Source: Mycobacterium sp. E787 (GTDB lineage: Bacteria; Actinomycetota; Actinomycetes; Mycobacteriales; Mycobacteriaceae). Taken from it: 64,000 nucleotides of DNA. The notes under the pieces are model-generated. The model ran no database searches. It saw nothing but the letters and a program-made list of their open reading frames with translations, and was not told the origin of the DNA. The DNA lies in the NCBI RefSeq assembly GCF_001668725.1, contig NZ_LZKL01000116.1, forward strand, positions 1 through 64,000. Direction: 5' to 3'. Positions 7,394 to 16,401 of the stretch are shown here, in pieces. The position numbers were made by a program, and so were the translations under genes. Positions within the stretch are counted from its first letter, which is position 1, and every line of letters begins with the position of its first letter.

Positions 7394-9030
7394 GCACCGC
7401 GATCCTGGATCGGCCGCGGCCCGCACATCCGGCGCCGCGGACCGCTTCGAACTTCTCCGGCACGCTTGCCATGCTGCGGCTCTACCTGCGCCGCGACCGG
7501 GTCTCGTTGCCGCTGTGGGTGCTACTGCTGTCCGTGCCCCTGGCCACCGTGTACATCGGCAGCATCGAAAAGGTCTACCCGACCCAGGCCGCCCGTGCCG
7601 GTTTCGCCGCGGCGATCATGGCCAGCCCGGCCCAGCGCGCGCTCTACGGCCAGGTCTACAACGACAGCCTTGGGGCCGTGGGCATTTGGAAGGCCGGGAT
7701 GTTCCACCTGCTGATCGCGGTGGCCGTCATCCTCACCGTGATCCGACACACCCGCGCCGATGAGGAGACCGGCCGGACCGAGCTGGTGGACTCGACCGCG
7801 ATCGGTCGCTACGCCAGCCTGAGCGCGGCGCTGCTGTTGTCGTTCGGGGCGTCCGTCGCCACCGGCGCGATCGGCGCGACGGGACTGCTGACGACCGACG
7901 TCCCGGCCAGTGGATCGCTGGCGTTCGGGGCGGCGCTGGCCTGCTCCGGCCTGGTCTTCACCGCGGTCGCCGCGGTAACCGCGCAGCTGTCGCCGAGCGC
8001 CCGGTTCGCCCGGGGCGCCGCGTTCGCGGTACTGGGGGCCGCCTTCACGCTGCGCGCCATCGGCGATGCGGGCGACGGCAGGCTGTCGTGGCTCTCGCCG
8101 CTGGGCTGGTCGCTGCAGGTCCGGCCCTACGCGGGCGACCGCTGGTGGGTCCTGCTGCTGCACCTGGCGACGACGGCGGCGCTCACCCTGGTGGCCTACC
8201 GGCTGCTCGCCGGGCGCGACGTGGGCGCCGGCCTCGTCGCCGAGCGCGCCGGTCCGGGCGGGGCCGGGCCGCGGTTGGGCGGAGTCGACGGCCTGACGTG
8301 GCGGCTGGACCGCGGCGCGCTGCTGCTGTGGACCGTGGGCCTGTGCCTGTACGGCCTGCTGATGGGCAGCGTGGTGCACGGCATCGGCGACCAGCTGGGC
8401 GGTAGCACCGTCGTGCGCGACATCGTCGCGCGGATGGGCGGCACCAGCGTCCTGGAGGAGGCCTTCATCGCGGTGGCATACGCCATGATGGGCATGGTCG
8501 CCGCCGCGTTCGCCATTTCGCTCACCCTGCGCTTGCATCAGGAGGAATCCGGCCAGCGCGCCGAGACTACGCTGGCCGGCGCGGTCTCCCGAATTCATTG
8601 GCTGGCAAGCCATTTGGGCGCCGCGCTGATCGGATCCGCGGTCGCGATGCTGGCCAGCGGCGTGGCCGGCGGGGTCGTCTACGGCGTGGCCGCCGGCGAC
8701 GTCGGCGGCAAGCTGGCCGTCGTGGTCGGCACCGCGGCCGTCCAATTGCCCGGCGTCTGGCTGCTCGCCGCAATCACGGTCGCGTTGTTCGGTGTGGCGC
8801 CGCGGTTCACGCCCGTCGCGTGGGGTGTGCTGGTGGGGTTCGTTGCCCTGTACCTGATCGGCGAGTTGGCCCGGCTGCCGCAGTGGGTGCTCGACCTGGA
8901 ACCGTTCGCGCACACGCCGCGGGTCGGCGCCGATTTCACCGCCGTGCCGCTGGTGTGGCTGCTGGCCATCGATACCGCCCTGATCATCTTGGGGGCCATG
9001 GCTTTTCGACGTCGCGATCTGCGTTGCTAG
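7390..9030 (+). CDS. ABC exporter permease (Rv1217c-like)
   Basis: 546 aa polytopic membrane protein with about 12 hydrophobic segments in two similar halves (each opening with a long membrane segment, near 40 and 310). This size fits the fused ABC-2-like permease encoded beside Rv1218c-type ATPases. The start ATG overlaps the ATPase stop (ATGA). A conserved-looking THEExG-type segment (TRADEETGRTELV, about 120) matches this permease family. It should form the membrane channel of the efflux pump in the plasma membrane. Confidence 0.9.
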   Translation: MSTAILDRPRPAHPAPRTASNFSGTLAMLRLYLRRDRVSLPLWVLLLSVPLATVYIGSIEKVYPTQAARAGFAAAIMASPAQRALYGQVYNDSLGAVGIWKAGMFHLLIAVAVILTVIRHTRADEETGRTELVDSTAIGRYASLSAALLLSFGASVATGAIGATGLLTTDVPASGSLAFGAALACSGLVFTAVAAVTAQLSPSARFARGAAFAVLGAAFTLRAIGDAGDGRLSWLSPLGWSLQVRPYAGDRWWVLLLHLATTAALTLVAYRLLAGRDVGAGLVAERAGPGGAGPRLGGVDGLTWRLDRGALLLWTVGLCLYGLLMGSVVHGIGDQLGGSTVVRDIVARMGGTSVLEEAFIAVAYAMMGMVAAAFAISLTLRLHQEESGQRAETTLAGAVSRIHWLASHLGAALIGSAVAMLASGVAGGVVYGVAAGDVGGKLAVVVGTAAVQLPGVWLLAAITVALFGVAPRFTPVAWGVLVGFVALYLIGELARLPQWVLDLEPFAHTPRVGADFTAVPLVWLLAIDTALIILGAMAFRRRDLRC

Positions 9031-9038
9031 GAGGGGTT

Positions 9039-9713
9039 ATGAAACTTGCACTTCGATTGGCGACATCCGCGGTACTCGGATTGGCCTTCTACGGCCTGAT
9101 CCTGTTCGGACCGGCCGGCACGCTGCGCTATTGGCAGGGATGGGCTTTCATCGCCGTGTTCACGCTGTCGACGATCGGCCCCACGATCTATTTGGCGCGC
9201 AACAACCCCGCGACGCTGCAGCGCCGCATGCGCGCCGGGCCGAGGGCGGAAACGCGAACGGCTCAAAAGTTCATCATCACCGCTAATTTCCTGACCATCT
9301 TCGGGATGATGGCATTCAGCGCCCTCGATCATCGAATGGGCTGGTCGACCGTTCCGGCATGGGTGTGTGTGCTCGGCCAGGTCCTCTTGGCCGCCGGCCT
9401 CGGACTGTCCATGCTGGTGGTCATCCAAAACGCTTACGCAGCGTCCACCGTCACGGTCGAGGCCGGCCAGACCGTGGCCTCGACCGGCGTCTACAAGTTC
9501 GTCAGGCACCCGATGTACGTCGGGAGCGTGATCATGATGGTCGGCATCCCGCTGGCGCTCGGCTCCTACTGGGGACTGCTCTTCGTGATCCCGGGCGTCG
9601 CGGCGCTCGTCTTGCGCATCCTCGACGAGGAGGAGCTGCTCACCCGGGACTTGCCTGGCTACCGCGAGTACGCGCAGCACGTGCGGTACCGGTTGGTGCC
9701 CAATGTCTGGTAG
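9039..9713 (+). CDS. Isoprenylcysteine carboxyl methyltransferase-like membrane protein (Rv1216c-like)
   Basis: 224 aa with about five membrane segments. The C-terminal ICMT/PEMT signature RHPMYVGSVIMMVGIPLALGS (near 165-185) and the acidic EEELL/PGYREY end are visible. The family transfers methyl groups from SAM to lipidic or prenylated substrates; the bacterial role is unknown. AGGAGGGG precedes the ATG, 8 nt after the permease stop, so it belongs to the exporter operon. The length equals that of Rv1216c. Confidence 0.85.
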   Translation: MKLALRLATSAVLGLAFYGLILFGPAGTLRYWQGWAFIAVFTLSTIGPTIYLARNNPATLQRRMRAGPRAETRTAQKFIITANFLTIFGMMAFSALDHRMGWSTVPAWVCVLGQVLLAAGLGLSMLVVIQNAYAASTVTVEAGQTVASTGVYKFVRHPMYVGSVIMMVGIPLALGSYWGLLFVIPGVAALVLRILDEEELLTRDLPGYREYAQHVRYRLVPNVW

Positions 9714-9731
9714 AGGTCCTAAGGTATTTGC

Positions 9732-11411
9732 GTGGCGCGAAATCCGGCACCGGCGCTCGACCGGCCATGGCGCCGCCCCGGCGCCCTGCGATACGCACTG
9801 ACCCGGCTGCGCGGCATCGCCAAACCCCCCATCACCGTCACCGCCGCGCCATCGGACGTCCTCGTCGAGCCCGACGTCGCCGTCCCCACCCGCGACGGCA
9901 CGGCGTTGCGGATCAACGTCTATCGACGGACGGACGAAGCCCGGCCGGTCATCCTCAGCATCCATCCGTACGGCAAGGACAATCTGCCGAGGCGGCGGCG
10001 CGGGAGGTGGACGTTCTCGATCCAATACCGGGTGTTGCGCCAGCCGCGGCCGGTGACCTTCTCGGCGCTCACCGGCTGGGAGGCGCCGGATCCGGCGTGG
10101 TGGACCGCGCGGGGCTTCACCGTGGTCAACGCCGACTCGCGCGGCTGCGGCCACTCCGACGGCACCGGAAACCTGCTGTCGCGCAGGGAGGCCGAGGACA
10201 GCTACGACCTGGTGCAGTGGATCGCCGGCCAACCATGGTGCGACGGCCGCGTCGTCATGCTCGGGGTCTCCTACCTTGCCATCAGCCAGTACGCCGTCGC
10301 CGCCCTGGCACCGCCGGCCCTGCGGGCGATCTGCCCGTGGGAGGGCTTCACCGACGCCTACCGCGACCTGACCTTCCCCGGCGGCGTTCGCGAACACGGG
10401 TTCACAAGGATGTGGTCGCGCAACCTGCGTCGCGATACGCGGCAGACCTACGACCTGGAGCGGATGCAGGACGCCCACCCGCTGCGCGACGACTTCTGGC
10501 GCTCGGTGGTGCCCGACCTGTCCGCGATCACGGTGCCCATGCTGGTCTGCGGCAGCTTCTCGGACAACAACCTGCACAGCCGCGGGTCGATCCGGGCCTT
10601 CACTCACGCCGGCTCGGCCCACGCCCGCCTGTACACCCATCGGGGCGGCAAGTGGGCGACGTTCTACTCCGAAGCCGCGCGGGCCGAACAGCTCGACTTC
10701 TTCCGGGGCGTGCTCGACGGCGCGGCCGGTTCCCGCAGCGTCCGCCTCGAGGTCCGCGAGGACCGCGACACCGTCGCCGCGGTGCGCGAGGAGGCGGACT
10801 GGCCGCTACCCCGAACCCGTTGGCGCCCCTTGTATCTGGGCGACGCCGGGGCGCTGGTGCCGGAGCGGCCGGCCGAGGCCGGCAGCATCGCGTTCGAAAC
10901 GCATTCCGCCGCAGCGGCTTTCAGCTGGACGGTGCCCGCCGACGTCGAGCTGACCGGCCCGATGGCCGCCCGGCTGTGGGTGGCGCTGGACGGCTGCGAC
11001 GACGCCAACCTGTTCGTGGGCGTGGAGAAGTGGCGTGCCGGCCGGTTCGTCGCCTTCGAGGGGTCCTACGGCTACGGGCGCGACCGCGTGACCACCGGGT
11101 GGCAGCGGGTCGCGCTGCGGGCGCTGGACCCCGAGCTGTCCCGGCCGTGGGAGCCCGTCCCATCGTGCGCGGATCCGCGTCCGGTCGCCGCCGGCGAGGT
11201 GGTCGCGGTCGATGTCGCGCTGGGGCCGTCGGCCACGCTGTTCCGGGCCCGCGAGCAGCTGCGCCTGGTGGTCGCCGGGCGGTGGCTGTGCCCGGCCAAT
11301 CCGCTGATCGGTCAGATGCCGGCGGCCTACGAGAGCTCGCCCCGCGGCCGCGTCACCCTGCACTGGGGGCCGCGCCACGACGCGCACCTGCTGGTCCCGG
11401 AGGTCCGGTAA
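9732..11411 (+). CDS. CocE/NonD-family (S15) alpha/beta hydrolase (Rv1215c-like)
   Basis: 559 aa. An alpha/beta hydrolase domain with the nucleophile elbow GVSYLAIS (near 180) and an RGCGHSDGTG oxyanion segment, then the C-terminal jelly-roll domain of X-Pro dipeptidyl-peptidase/CocE proteins (from about 370). The canonical GxSYxG has Ala in place of the last Gly. Such enzymes hydrolyse esters or acyl-peptide bonds; the substrate is unknown. GTG start, 18 nt downstream of the methyltransferase and last in the run from tetR. It ends 8 nt before a strong bidirectional terminator. Confidence 0.88.
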   Translation: MARNPAPALDRPWRRPGALRYALTRLRGIAKPPITVTAAPSDVLVEPDVAVPTRDGTALRINVYRRTDEARPVILSIHPYGKDNLPRRRRGRWTFSIQYRVLRQPRPVTFSALTGWEAPDPAWWTARGFTVVNADSRGCGHSDGTGNLLSRREAEDSYDLVQWIAGQPWCDGRVVMLGVSYLAISQYAVAALAPPALRAICPWEGFTDAYRDLTFPGGVREHGFTRMWSRNLRRDTRQTYDLERMQDAHPLRDDFWRSVVPDLSAITVPMLVCGSFSDNNLHSRGSIRAFTHAGSAHARLYTHRGGKWATFYSEAARAEQLDFFRGVLDGAAGSRSVRLEVREDRDTVAAVREEADWPLPRTRWRPLYLGDAGALVPERPAEAGSIAFETHSAAAAFSWTVPADVELTGPMAARLWVALDGCDDANLFVGVEKWRAGRFVAFEGSYGYGRDRVTTGWQRVALRALDPELSRPWEPVPSCADPRPVAAGEVVAVDVALGPSATLFRAREQLRLVVAGRWLCPANPLIGQMPAAYESSPRGRVTLHWGPRHDAHLLVPEVR

Positions 11412-11418
11412 TACGCCG

Positions 11419-11472
11419 AGCAGACGCAAAAGCCCCCATTTAACGGCCGAAATGGGGGCTTTTGCGTCTGCT
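11419..11472. terminator. Perfect 23-bp inverted repeat between convergent genes
   Basis: Arms 11419-11441 and 11450-11472 are exact reverse complements around an 8-nt loop. Each arm contains GCAAAAGCCCCC followed by ATTT, so a run of T follows a GC block in both directions. It lies between the convergent genes cocE-like and glgC and should terminate both. A related hairpin occurs at 25617-25664. Confidence 0.88.
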
Positions 11473-11479
11473 GGCGGGA

Positions 11480-12694
11480 CTAAATCCAGACGCCCTTGCC
11501 GACGGCGACCACGCCGCCGGCGCTGATGGCGAAGCGCTCGCGGTCCTTCTCGAGATCGACGCCCACCATCTCGCCGGGCCCGACGACGACGTTCTTGTCC
11601 AGGATCGCGTGGCGCACCACCGCGCCGCGCCCGACCCGCGCGCCCGGCATGATCACGCTGCCCTCCACGATCGCGCCGTCGTCGACCACGACGTTGGACG
11701 ACAGCACCGAGTTGCGCACCGAGGCCGCCGAGATGATGCTGCCGGCACCCACGACGGACTCCTGCGCCGAGCCGCCGTTGACGAACTTGGCCGGCGCCAG
11801 GTTCTCGGACTCGCCGCGGATCGGCCAGCGCTTGTTGTAGAGGTTGAACACCGGGTGCACCGAGACCAGGTCCATGTGCGCGTCGTAGAACGCGTCCAGC
11901 GTTCCGACGTCGCGCCAGTAGCCCCGGTCGCGGTCGGTGGCGCCGGGCACCTCGTTGTCGGAGAAGTCGTACACCGCCGCCATCCCGTCCTCCACCAGCC
12001 GCGGGATGATGTCGCCGCCCATGTCGTGATCGGAGTGGTCGTCGTCGGCGTCGGCGCGGATCGCGTCGATGAGCACCTTGGTGGTGAAGATGTAGTTGCC
12101 CATCGACGCGAACGTCGACGCGGGGTCGTCGGGGGTGCCCGGCGGATCCAGCGGCTTCTCCACGAACGCGCGGATGCGGCCGGAGTCGTCGGCGTCGATG
12201 CAGCCGAAGGCCGAAGCCTCGCTGCGGGGGACCTTGATGCCGGCCACGGTCGCGCCGGCGCCGCTTTCGATGTGGAACTGGACCATCTGCTCGGGATCCA
12301 TCCGGTAGACGTGGTCGGCGCCGAAAACGACTATGTAGTCCGGATCTTCGTCGTAGATCAGGTTGAGCGACTGATAGATCGCGTCGGCCGAGCCGGTGTA
12401 CCAGCGCGGGCCGAGGCGCTGCTGCGCGGGAACCGGCGTGATGTACTCGCCGGCCAGGCCGGACAACCGCCAGTTCTGCGAAATGTGGCGGTCGAGTGAA
12501 TGCGACTTGTATTGGGTGAGAACGCAGATCCGCAGATAGCGGGCGTTGACCAGGTTGGAGAGCACGAAGTCGATCAGCCGGTAGGCGCCACCGAAGGGAA
12601 CCGCGGGTTTCGCCCGGTCCGCGGTCAGCGGATACAACCGCTTGCCCTCACCGCCGGCCAGGACAATGCCCAGCACGTGTGGCGCTTCCCTCAT
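11480..12694 (-). CDS. glgC: Glucose-1-phosphate adenylyltransferase (ADP-glucose synthase)
   Basis: 404 aa, the same length as M. tuberculosis GlgC. The N-terminal nucleotidyltransferase motif LAGGEGKRLYPLTADRAKPA and the FGADHVYRMD metal-binding segment are present, followed by a left-handed beta-helix C-terminus. It makes ADP-glucose from glucose-1-phosphate and ATP for glycogen and maltose-1-phosphate synthesis. The ATG at 12694 is chosen over an in-frame TTG three codons upstream because TAGTTT (12707-12702) lies 7 nt before it, indicating a leaderless message. It is divergent from glgM, its metabolic partner. Confidence 0.96.
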   Translation of the reverse strand: MREAPHVLGIVLAGGEGKRLYPLTADRAKPAVPFGGAYRLIDFVLSNLVNARYLRICVLTQYKSHSLDRHISQNWRLSGLAGEYITPVPAQQRLGPRWYTGSADAIYQSLNLIYDEDPDYIVVFGADHVYRMDPEQMVQFHIESGAGATVAGIKVPRSEASAFGCIDADDSGRIRAFVEKPLDPPGTPDDPASTFASMGNYIFTTKVLIDAIRADADDDHSDHDMGGDIIPRLVEDGMAAVYDFSDNEVPGATDRDRGYWRDVGTLDAFYDAHMDLVSVHPVFNLYNKRWPIRGESENLAPAKFVNGGSAQESVVGAGSIISAASVRNSVLSSNVVVDDGAIVEGSVIMPGARVGRGAVVRHAILDKNVVVGPGEMVGVDLEKDRERFAISAGGVVAVGKGVWI

Positions 12695-12924
12695 GGCTCC
12701 CAAACTATCGGCCGCCGCCAGCCGCTGCCAGGGGGAATCCCGGTGGACGCCGTTCTGACGGACTGCCTGTCAAGGTATTTGGCGTCGTTCTCGCCACGTT
12801 TCACAACCCGATACCGCCCATTATTGCGCAGGCCCGCTCGACAGCCGCGCCGAAAACCGGATTCGGCAAATTTTCTCGCCGCCCGACTCGCGGGCCGCGG
12901 CGTCGCCGAACTACCGTGCGGAGT
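12695..12924. promoter_or_regulatory. Divergent promoter region glgC / glgM
   Basis: 230 bp. On the minus strand TAGTTT lies 7 nt before glgC; on the plus strand TACCGT (12912-12917) lies 7 nt before glgM. Both look like leaderless promoters. I see no clear shared operator between them. Confidence 0.6.
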
Positions 12925-14088
12925 ATGCGGGTGGCGATGATGACGCGGGAGTACCCACCAGATGTCTACGGGGGGGCCGGGGTACACGTCACCGAACTCG
13001 TCGCGCAACTGCGGCGGCTCTGCGCGGTCGACGTGCACTGCATCGGCGCGCCGCGCCCCGACGCCTTCGCGCAGCAACCCGACCCGCGCATCCACGGCGC
13101 CAACCCCGCGCTGTCCACCCTGTCCGCTGACCTGATGATGACCAACGCCGCGTCGGCGGCCACCGTCGTGCATTCGCACACCTGGTACGCCAACCTCGCC
13201 GGGCACCTGAGCGCGCTGCTCTACGACATTCCGCACGTCATGACCGCGCATTCGCTCGAGCCGCTGCGCCCGTGGAAGGCCGAACAGCTCGGCGGCGGCT
13301 ACCAGATTTCGACGTGGGTGGAACGGACCGCGGTGCTGGCCGCCGACGCCGTCATCGCGGTCAGCGCGGCGATGCGCGAAGACATCCTGCGGGTCTACCA
13401 AACGCTGGACCCGAGCCTGGTGCACGTCATCCGCAACGGTGTCGACACCAACGTCTGGTATCCCGCCGGGCCGATGCAGACCGGATCGGTGCTCGCCGAG
13501 CTCGGCGTCGACCCCGGCCGGCCGACCGTGGCCTTCGTCGGGCGGATCACCCGGCAGAAGGGCGTCGCGCACCTGGTGGCCGCCGCGCACCGGTTCGCCC
13601 CCGGGGTTCAGGTGGTGCTGTGCGCCGGGGCCCCCGACACCCCGGAACTGGCCGAGGAGATTCGCGCCGCGGTGGGCGAGCTGGCCCGCGACCGCGACGG
13701 GGTGTTCTGGATCAGGGAGATGCTGCCCATCGGGGAGCTACGCGAAATACTCTCGGCGGCAACGGTGTTCGTATGCCCGTCGGTGTACGAGCCGTTGGGG
13801 ATCGTCAATCTCGAGGCGATGGCGTGCGCGACGGCGGTGGTGGCTTCCGACGTCGGCGGGATACCGGAGGTGGTCAGGGATGGGATCACCGGGTCGCTGG
13901 TCCACTACGACCCCGACGATCCGGCGGGCTACCGGGCGGGGCTGGCCGCAGCGGTCAACGAGCTGGTCGCCGACCCGGACAAGGCCAAACGCTATGGCGA
14001 GGCGGGACGCCAGCGCTGCATCGAGGACTTCTCCTGGGCCCACGTGGCCGAGCAGACGCTGGAGATCTACCGGAAGGTCTCTGCGTAA
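12925..14088 (+). CDS. glgM: Alpha-maltose-1-phosphate synthase / glycogen synthase (GT4)
   Basis: 387 aa, exactly the length of Rv1212c. The GT4 start (MTREYPPDVYGGAGVHV), the GRITRQKG loop and the acceptor/donor motif YEPLGIVNLEAMACATAVVAS (E-x7-E) are present. In mycobacteria this enzyme, formerly called GlgA, combines ADP-glucose with glucose-1-phosphate to give maltose-1-phosphate for the GlgE pathway. It is cytosolic. The ATG follows a TACCGT hexamer by 7 nt, so it is probably leaderless; the longer frame upstream is non-coding. Confidence 0.94.
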   Translation: MRVAMMTREYPPDVYGGAGVHVTELVAQLRRLCAVDVHCIGAPRPDAFAQQPDPRIHGANPALSTLSADLMMTNAASAATVVHSHTWYANLAGHLSALLYDIPHVMTAHSLEPLRPWKAEQLGGGYQISTWVERTAVLAADAVIAVSAAMREDILRVYQTLDPSLVHVIRNGVDTNVWYPAGPMQTGSVLAELGVDPGRPTVAFVGRITRQKGVAHLVAAAHRFAPGVQVVLCAGAPDTPELAEEIRAAVGELARDRDGVFWIREMLPIGELREILSAATVFVCPSVYEPLGIVNLEAMACATAVVASDVGGIPEVVRDGITGSLVHYDPDDPAGYRAGLAAAVNELVADPDKAKRYGEAGRQRCIEDFSWAHVAEQTLEIYRKVSA

Positions 14089-14093
14089 GCCGT

Positions 14094-14261
14094 TTAGCTG
14101 GTGACGCCCTTGAGTTCGTCACCGAGGGCCGCGGCCTCGTCGGGCGTCAGCTCAACGACCAGCCGACCGCCGCCCTCAAGCGGTACTCGCATAACGATGC
14201 CGCGCCCCTCCTTGGTTGCCTCCAAAGGACCGTCTCCGGTACGGGGCTTCATCGCCGCCAT
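14094..14261 (-). CDS. DUF3117 small protein (Rv1211-like)
   Basis: 55 aa, read directly from the sequence: starts MAAMKPRTGDGPLEATKEGR and ends ELKGVTS. It matches the highly conserved actinobacterial DUF3117 family, whose function is unknown. An AAGGGAG ribosome binding site precedes the ATG. It ends 5 nt from the glgM stop, tail to tail, and lies upstream of nothing else on its strand. It is too short for usual ORF thresholds but clearly real by conservation. Confidence 0.88.
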   Translation of the reverse strand: MAAMKPRTGDGPLEATKEGRGIVMRVPLEGGGRLVVELTPDEAAALGDELKGVTS

Positions 14262-14447
14262 CGAGTGCTCCCTTCAGCTTCGAGCTGGCCCGGCGTGGCG
14301 GACCTGGTCGGCGCCGAGCATGCCCCGCCAGTGGATTTCCAGCCATACCCGACTTTGAAATGCATCGCCTGCCAAATCACCCCTCCATTGTTCCCTATCG
14401 GGGGCGACAGTTATACAAAGACCCGCTTCTGACGCGTCATCGGGCCC
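14262..14447 (-). promoter_or_regulatory. Upstream region of the DUF3117 gene
   Basis: 186 bp between the tagA stop and the DUF3117 start. On the minus strand a TATAAC hexamer (about 14416-14411) preceded by G/T-rich sequence is a possible -10, about 150 nt from the start, implying a long leader. No other structure is evident. Confidence 0.3.
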
Positions 14448-15032
14448 CTAACCGGGGTTTGCCGGCACCCAGCAACCGCGAATGTGGTCGTCGACCATGC
14501 CGGTCGCCTGCATCAGCGCGTAGGCGGTGGTCGGCCCGACGAAACGGAACCCGCGCCGTTTGAGCTCGGCCGCCATCGCCTTCGATTCGGGGCTGGCCGA
14601 GGGGATTTCGGACCCGTCGGCGGGACGCGGCCGCGGTGACGGCGCGAACGACCACAACAGCTTGGACAGGTCCTCGGCGGATCCCAGCTCGGCGGCGGCG
14701 CGCGCGTTGGCGATCGTCGCGTCGATCTTGGCCCGGTTGCGGACGATCCCCTCGTCGGCCATCAGCCGCTGCACGTCGGCGTCGGTGTAGCCCGCGACCG
14801 TCTCGATGTCGAACCCGGCGAAGGCGCGCCGGAAGTTCTCCCGCTTGCGCAGGATGATCAGCCACGACAGGCCGCTCTGGAACGCCTCGAGGCTCATCCG
14901 CTCGAACAGCGCCACCCCGTCGTGCAGCGGGCGGCCCCATTCCCGGTCGTGGTAGTCGCGGTACATCCCGAAGTCCGGCCCGGGCCGAATGGCCGCCCAG
15001 CCGCACCGCACCAGCCCGTCGTCGTCGCTCAC
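14448..15032 (-). CDS. tagA: DNA-3-methyladenine glycosylase I
   Basis: 194 aa. TagA-family signatures are the N-terminal RCGWA (Cys10), YHDREWGRP, GLSWLIILRKRENFR and the C-terminal DDHIRGCW. The last supplies His and Cys zinc ligands together with the N-terminal Cys/His. The enzyme excises 3-methyladenine from alkylated DNA in base-excision repair. Its start overlaps the stop of the upstream DivIVA-like gene by 4 nt, so the two are coupled. The length is close to the 204 aa of the H37Rv enzyme. Confidence 0.94.
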   Translation of the reverse strand: MSDDDGLVRCGWAAIRPGPDFGMYRDYHDREWGRPLHDGVALFERMSLEAFQSGLSWLIILRKRENFRRAFAGFDIETVAGYTDADVQRLMADEGIVRNRAKIDATIANARAAAELGSAEDLSKLLWSFAPSPRPRPADGSEIPSASPESKAMAAELKRRGFRFVGPTTAYALMQATGMVDDHIRGCWVPANPG

Positions 15033-15397
15033 ACTGAGTCCTGACGATCCTCGCGCTCGTCGGGTTCCACCGAATCGGGCTCGCCCTCGCTCTCGGGGGC
15101 CGCGGAAGCCGAGGCGTGCACCGCCGCCGCCAGCTCGCCGCGCAGCGCCTCGAGCTCGCGGGCGAGCCGGTCCAGCACCCAGTCCACCTCGCTGGTCTTG
15201 TATCCACGCAGCACCTGGGTGAACTTGACGGCGTCGACGTCGGCGCCGGTGACCCCGTAAGCCGGCAGCACGGTCGCCGTCGTCCCCCGCGGCAGGGGCG
15301 GCAGCTGCTCGCCACGGCCGAACAGCAGGCTCGCCGCGCCGAACAGCACGATCGCCACCAGGACGAGTACCACCAGGTACAGCAACACCAACGCCAC
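15029..15397 (-). CDS. Membrane-anchored DivIVA-domain protein (Rv1209-like)
   Basis: 122 aa. A strong N-terminal membrane segment (about 3-24) precedes a short DivIVA-like motif (VKFTQVLRGYKTSEVDWVLDRLARELEALRGEL, about 57-90) with coiled-coil character, then an acidic Ser/Glu/Asp-rich tail. The DivIVA motif suggests a role in localising envelope or division proteins; no specific function is known to me. It lies between gpgS and tagA on the same strand, with a GTG start. Confidence 0.82.
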   Translation of the reverse strand: MALVLLYLVVLVLVAIVLFGAASLLFGRGEQLPPLPRGTTATVLPAYGVTGADVDAVKFTQVLRGYKTSEVDWVLDRLARELEALRGELAAAVHASASAAPESEGEPDSVEPDEREDRQDSV

Positions 15398-15444
15398 GCG
15401 TTCGATATTGCCCTATGCCGCCGACATCCCGGCGCGCGTGGGCC

Positions 15445-16401
15445 CTAGCGGGGCCTGACCCGATTGATCGGCGGCCGATCCTCCAGCGACACCGGCGAGG
15501 TGCGCGCGGTGTAGCCGAACCCCTGGGCGCCGTCGGCGAAGAACTGGGTCAACCCGACCCCGGAGTCGGGGATCCCGCAGCGCGAGAGCAGGGTCGCGAT
15601 GACCTGGCGGCTCATCGCGCCCAGCTCGGCCAACGGCCGGTTGCGATGCGCCCGCACCCCGAGGTTCACCTGCGCGATCGCGTCGAGGCCCAGCCGGTCG
15701 AAGGTGTCCACCAGCACGCCGATCTCCACCCCGTAGCCGGGGGCGAACGGCAGCGACGTCAGCAGTTCCCGGCTGGCCGCGTACTCGCCGCCGAGCGGCT
15801 GCAGGATGCGGCCCAGTTCCGGGCGCAGCGCCGCGAGCAAGGGCCGGGCCACCAGCTCGGTGACCCGACCGCCGCCCGCCTCGGCGCCGTGCAGCGGCCG
15901 CCGATAGAAGCTCTTCACCAGGTGAATCCCGTCACCGGTCAGCAGCGGGGCCACCAGCCACGGCACGAACATCGGGTGCGGGTTGATCAGGTCGGAGTCG
16001 ACGAACACCACGATGTCGCCGCTGGTGGCCGCCAGCGAACGCCACAGCACCTCGCCCTTGCCCGGCCGGACGGGCACCTCGGGCAGCGCCTGCTCCCGGC
16101 TGACGACGCGCGCGCCGGCGGCAATCGCGCGGATCTCGGTGTCGTCGGTGGAGCCGGAGTCCAGCACGATCAGCTCGTCGACCAGGCCGTCCACCAGCGG
16201 CGAGATGCTTTCGATCACCGAGGAGACGGTGGCTTCCTCGTTGAGGGCGGGCAACACCACCGAGACGGTCCGCCCGGCCTTCGCCTCTTCCAGTTCGCCG
16301 ACGGTCCAGCCGGGCCGGTTCCAATTGCGGTCGGCCAGCAGAACGTCCCCGGGGCGCGCGGCGAGCACGCCCTCGCTGGCGAGGTCTACCACGTCCGTCA
16401 T
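15445..16401 (-). CDS. gpgS: Glucosyl-3-phosphoglycerate synthase
   Basis: 318 aa (H37Rv 324). GT-A fold: VVLPALNEEATVSSVI at the N-terminus and the metal/sugar-nucleotide motif VDSD (in DIVVFVDSDLINPHP). It transfers glucose from UDP-glucose to 3-phosphoglycerate, the first step of methylglucose lipopolysaccharide synthesis, which modulates fatty acid synthase I. The ATG at 16401 overlaps the folP2 stop (ATGA), showing translational coupling. Confidence 0.94.
   Translation of the reverse strand: MTDVVDLASEGVLAARPGDVLLADRNWNRPGWTVGELEEAKAGRTVSVVLPALNEEATVSSVIESISPLVDGLVDELIVLDSGSTDDTEIRAIAAGARVVSREQALPEVPVRPGKGEVLWRSLAATSGDIVVFVDSDLINPHPMFVPWLVAPLLTGDGIHLVKSFYRRPLHGAEAGGGRVTELVARPLLAALRPELGRILQPLGGEYAASRELLTSLPFAPGYGVEIGVLVDTFDRLGLDAIAQVNLGVRAHRNRPLAELGAMSRQVIATLLSRCGIPDSGVGLTQFFADGAQGFGYTARTSPVSLEDRPPINRVRPR

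Noticed and set aside
7522..8913. Long minus-strand open frame (463 codons) opposite the ABC permease
   Set aside because: Composition is Arg/Gly/Gln/His-rich as expected of the complement of a GC-rich gene; the plus strand encodes a clear permease.
14262..14447. tRNA or riboswitch in the gap before DUF3117
   Set aside because: No cloverleaf or known aptamer pattern could be folded by eye.
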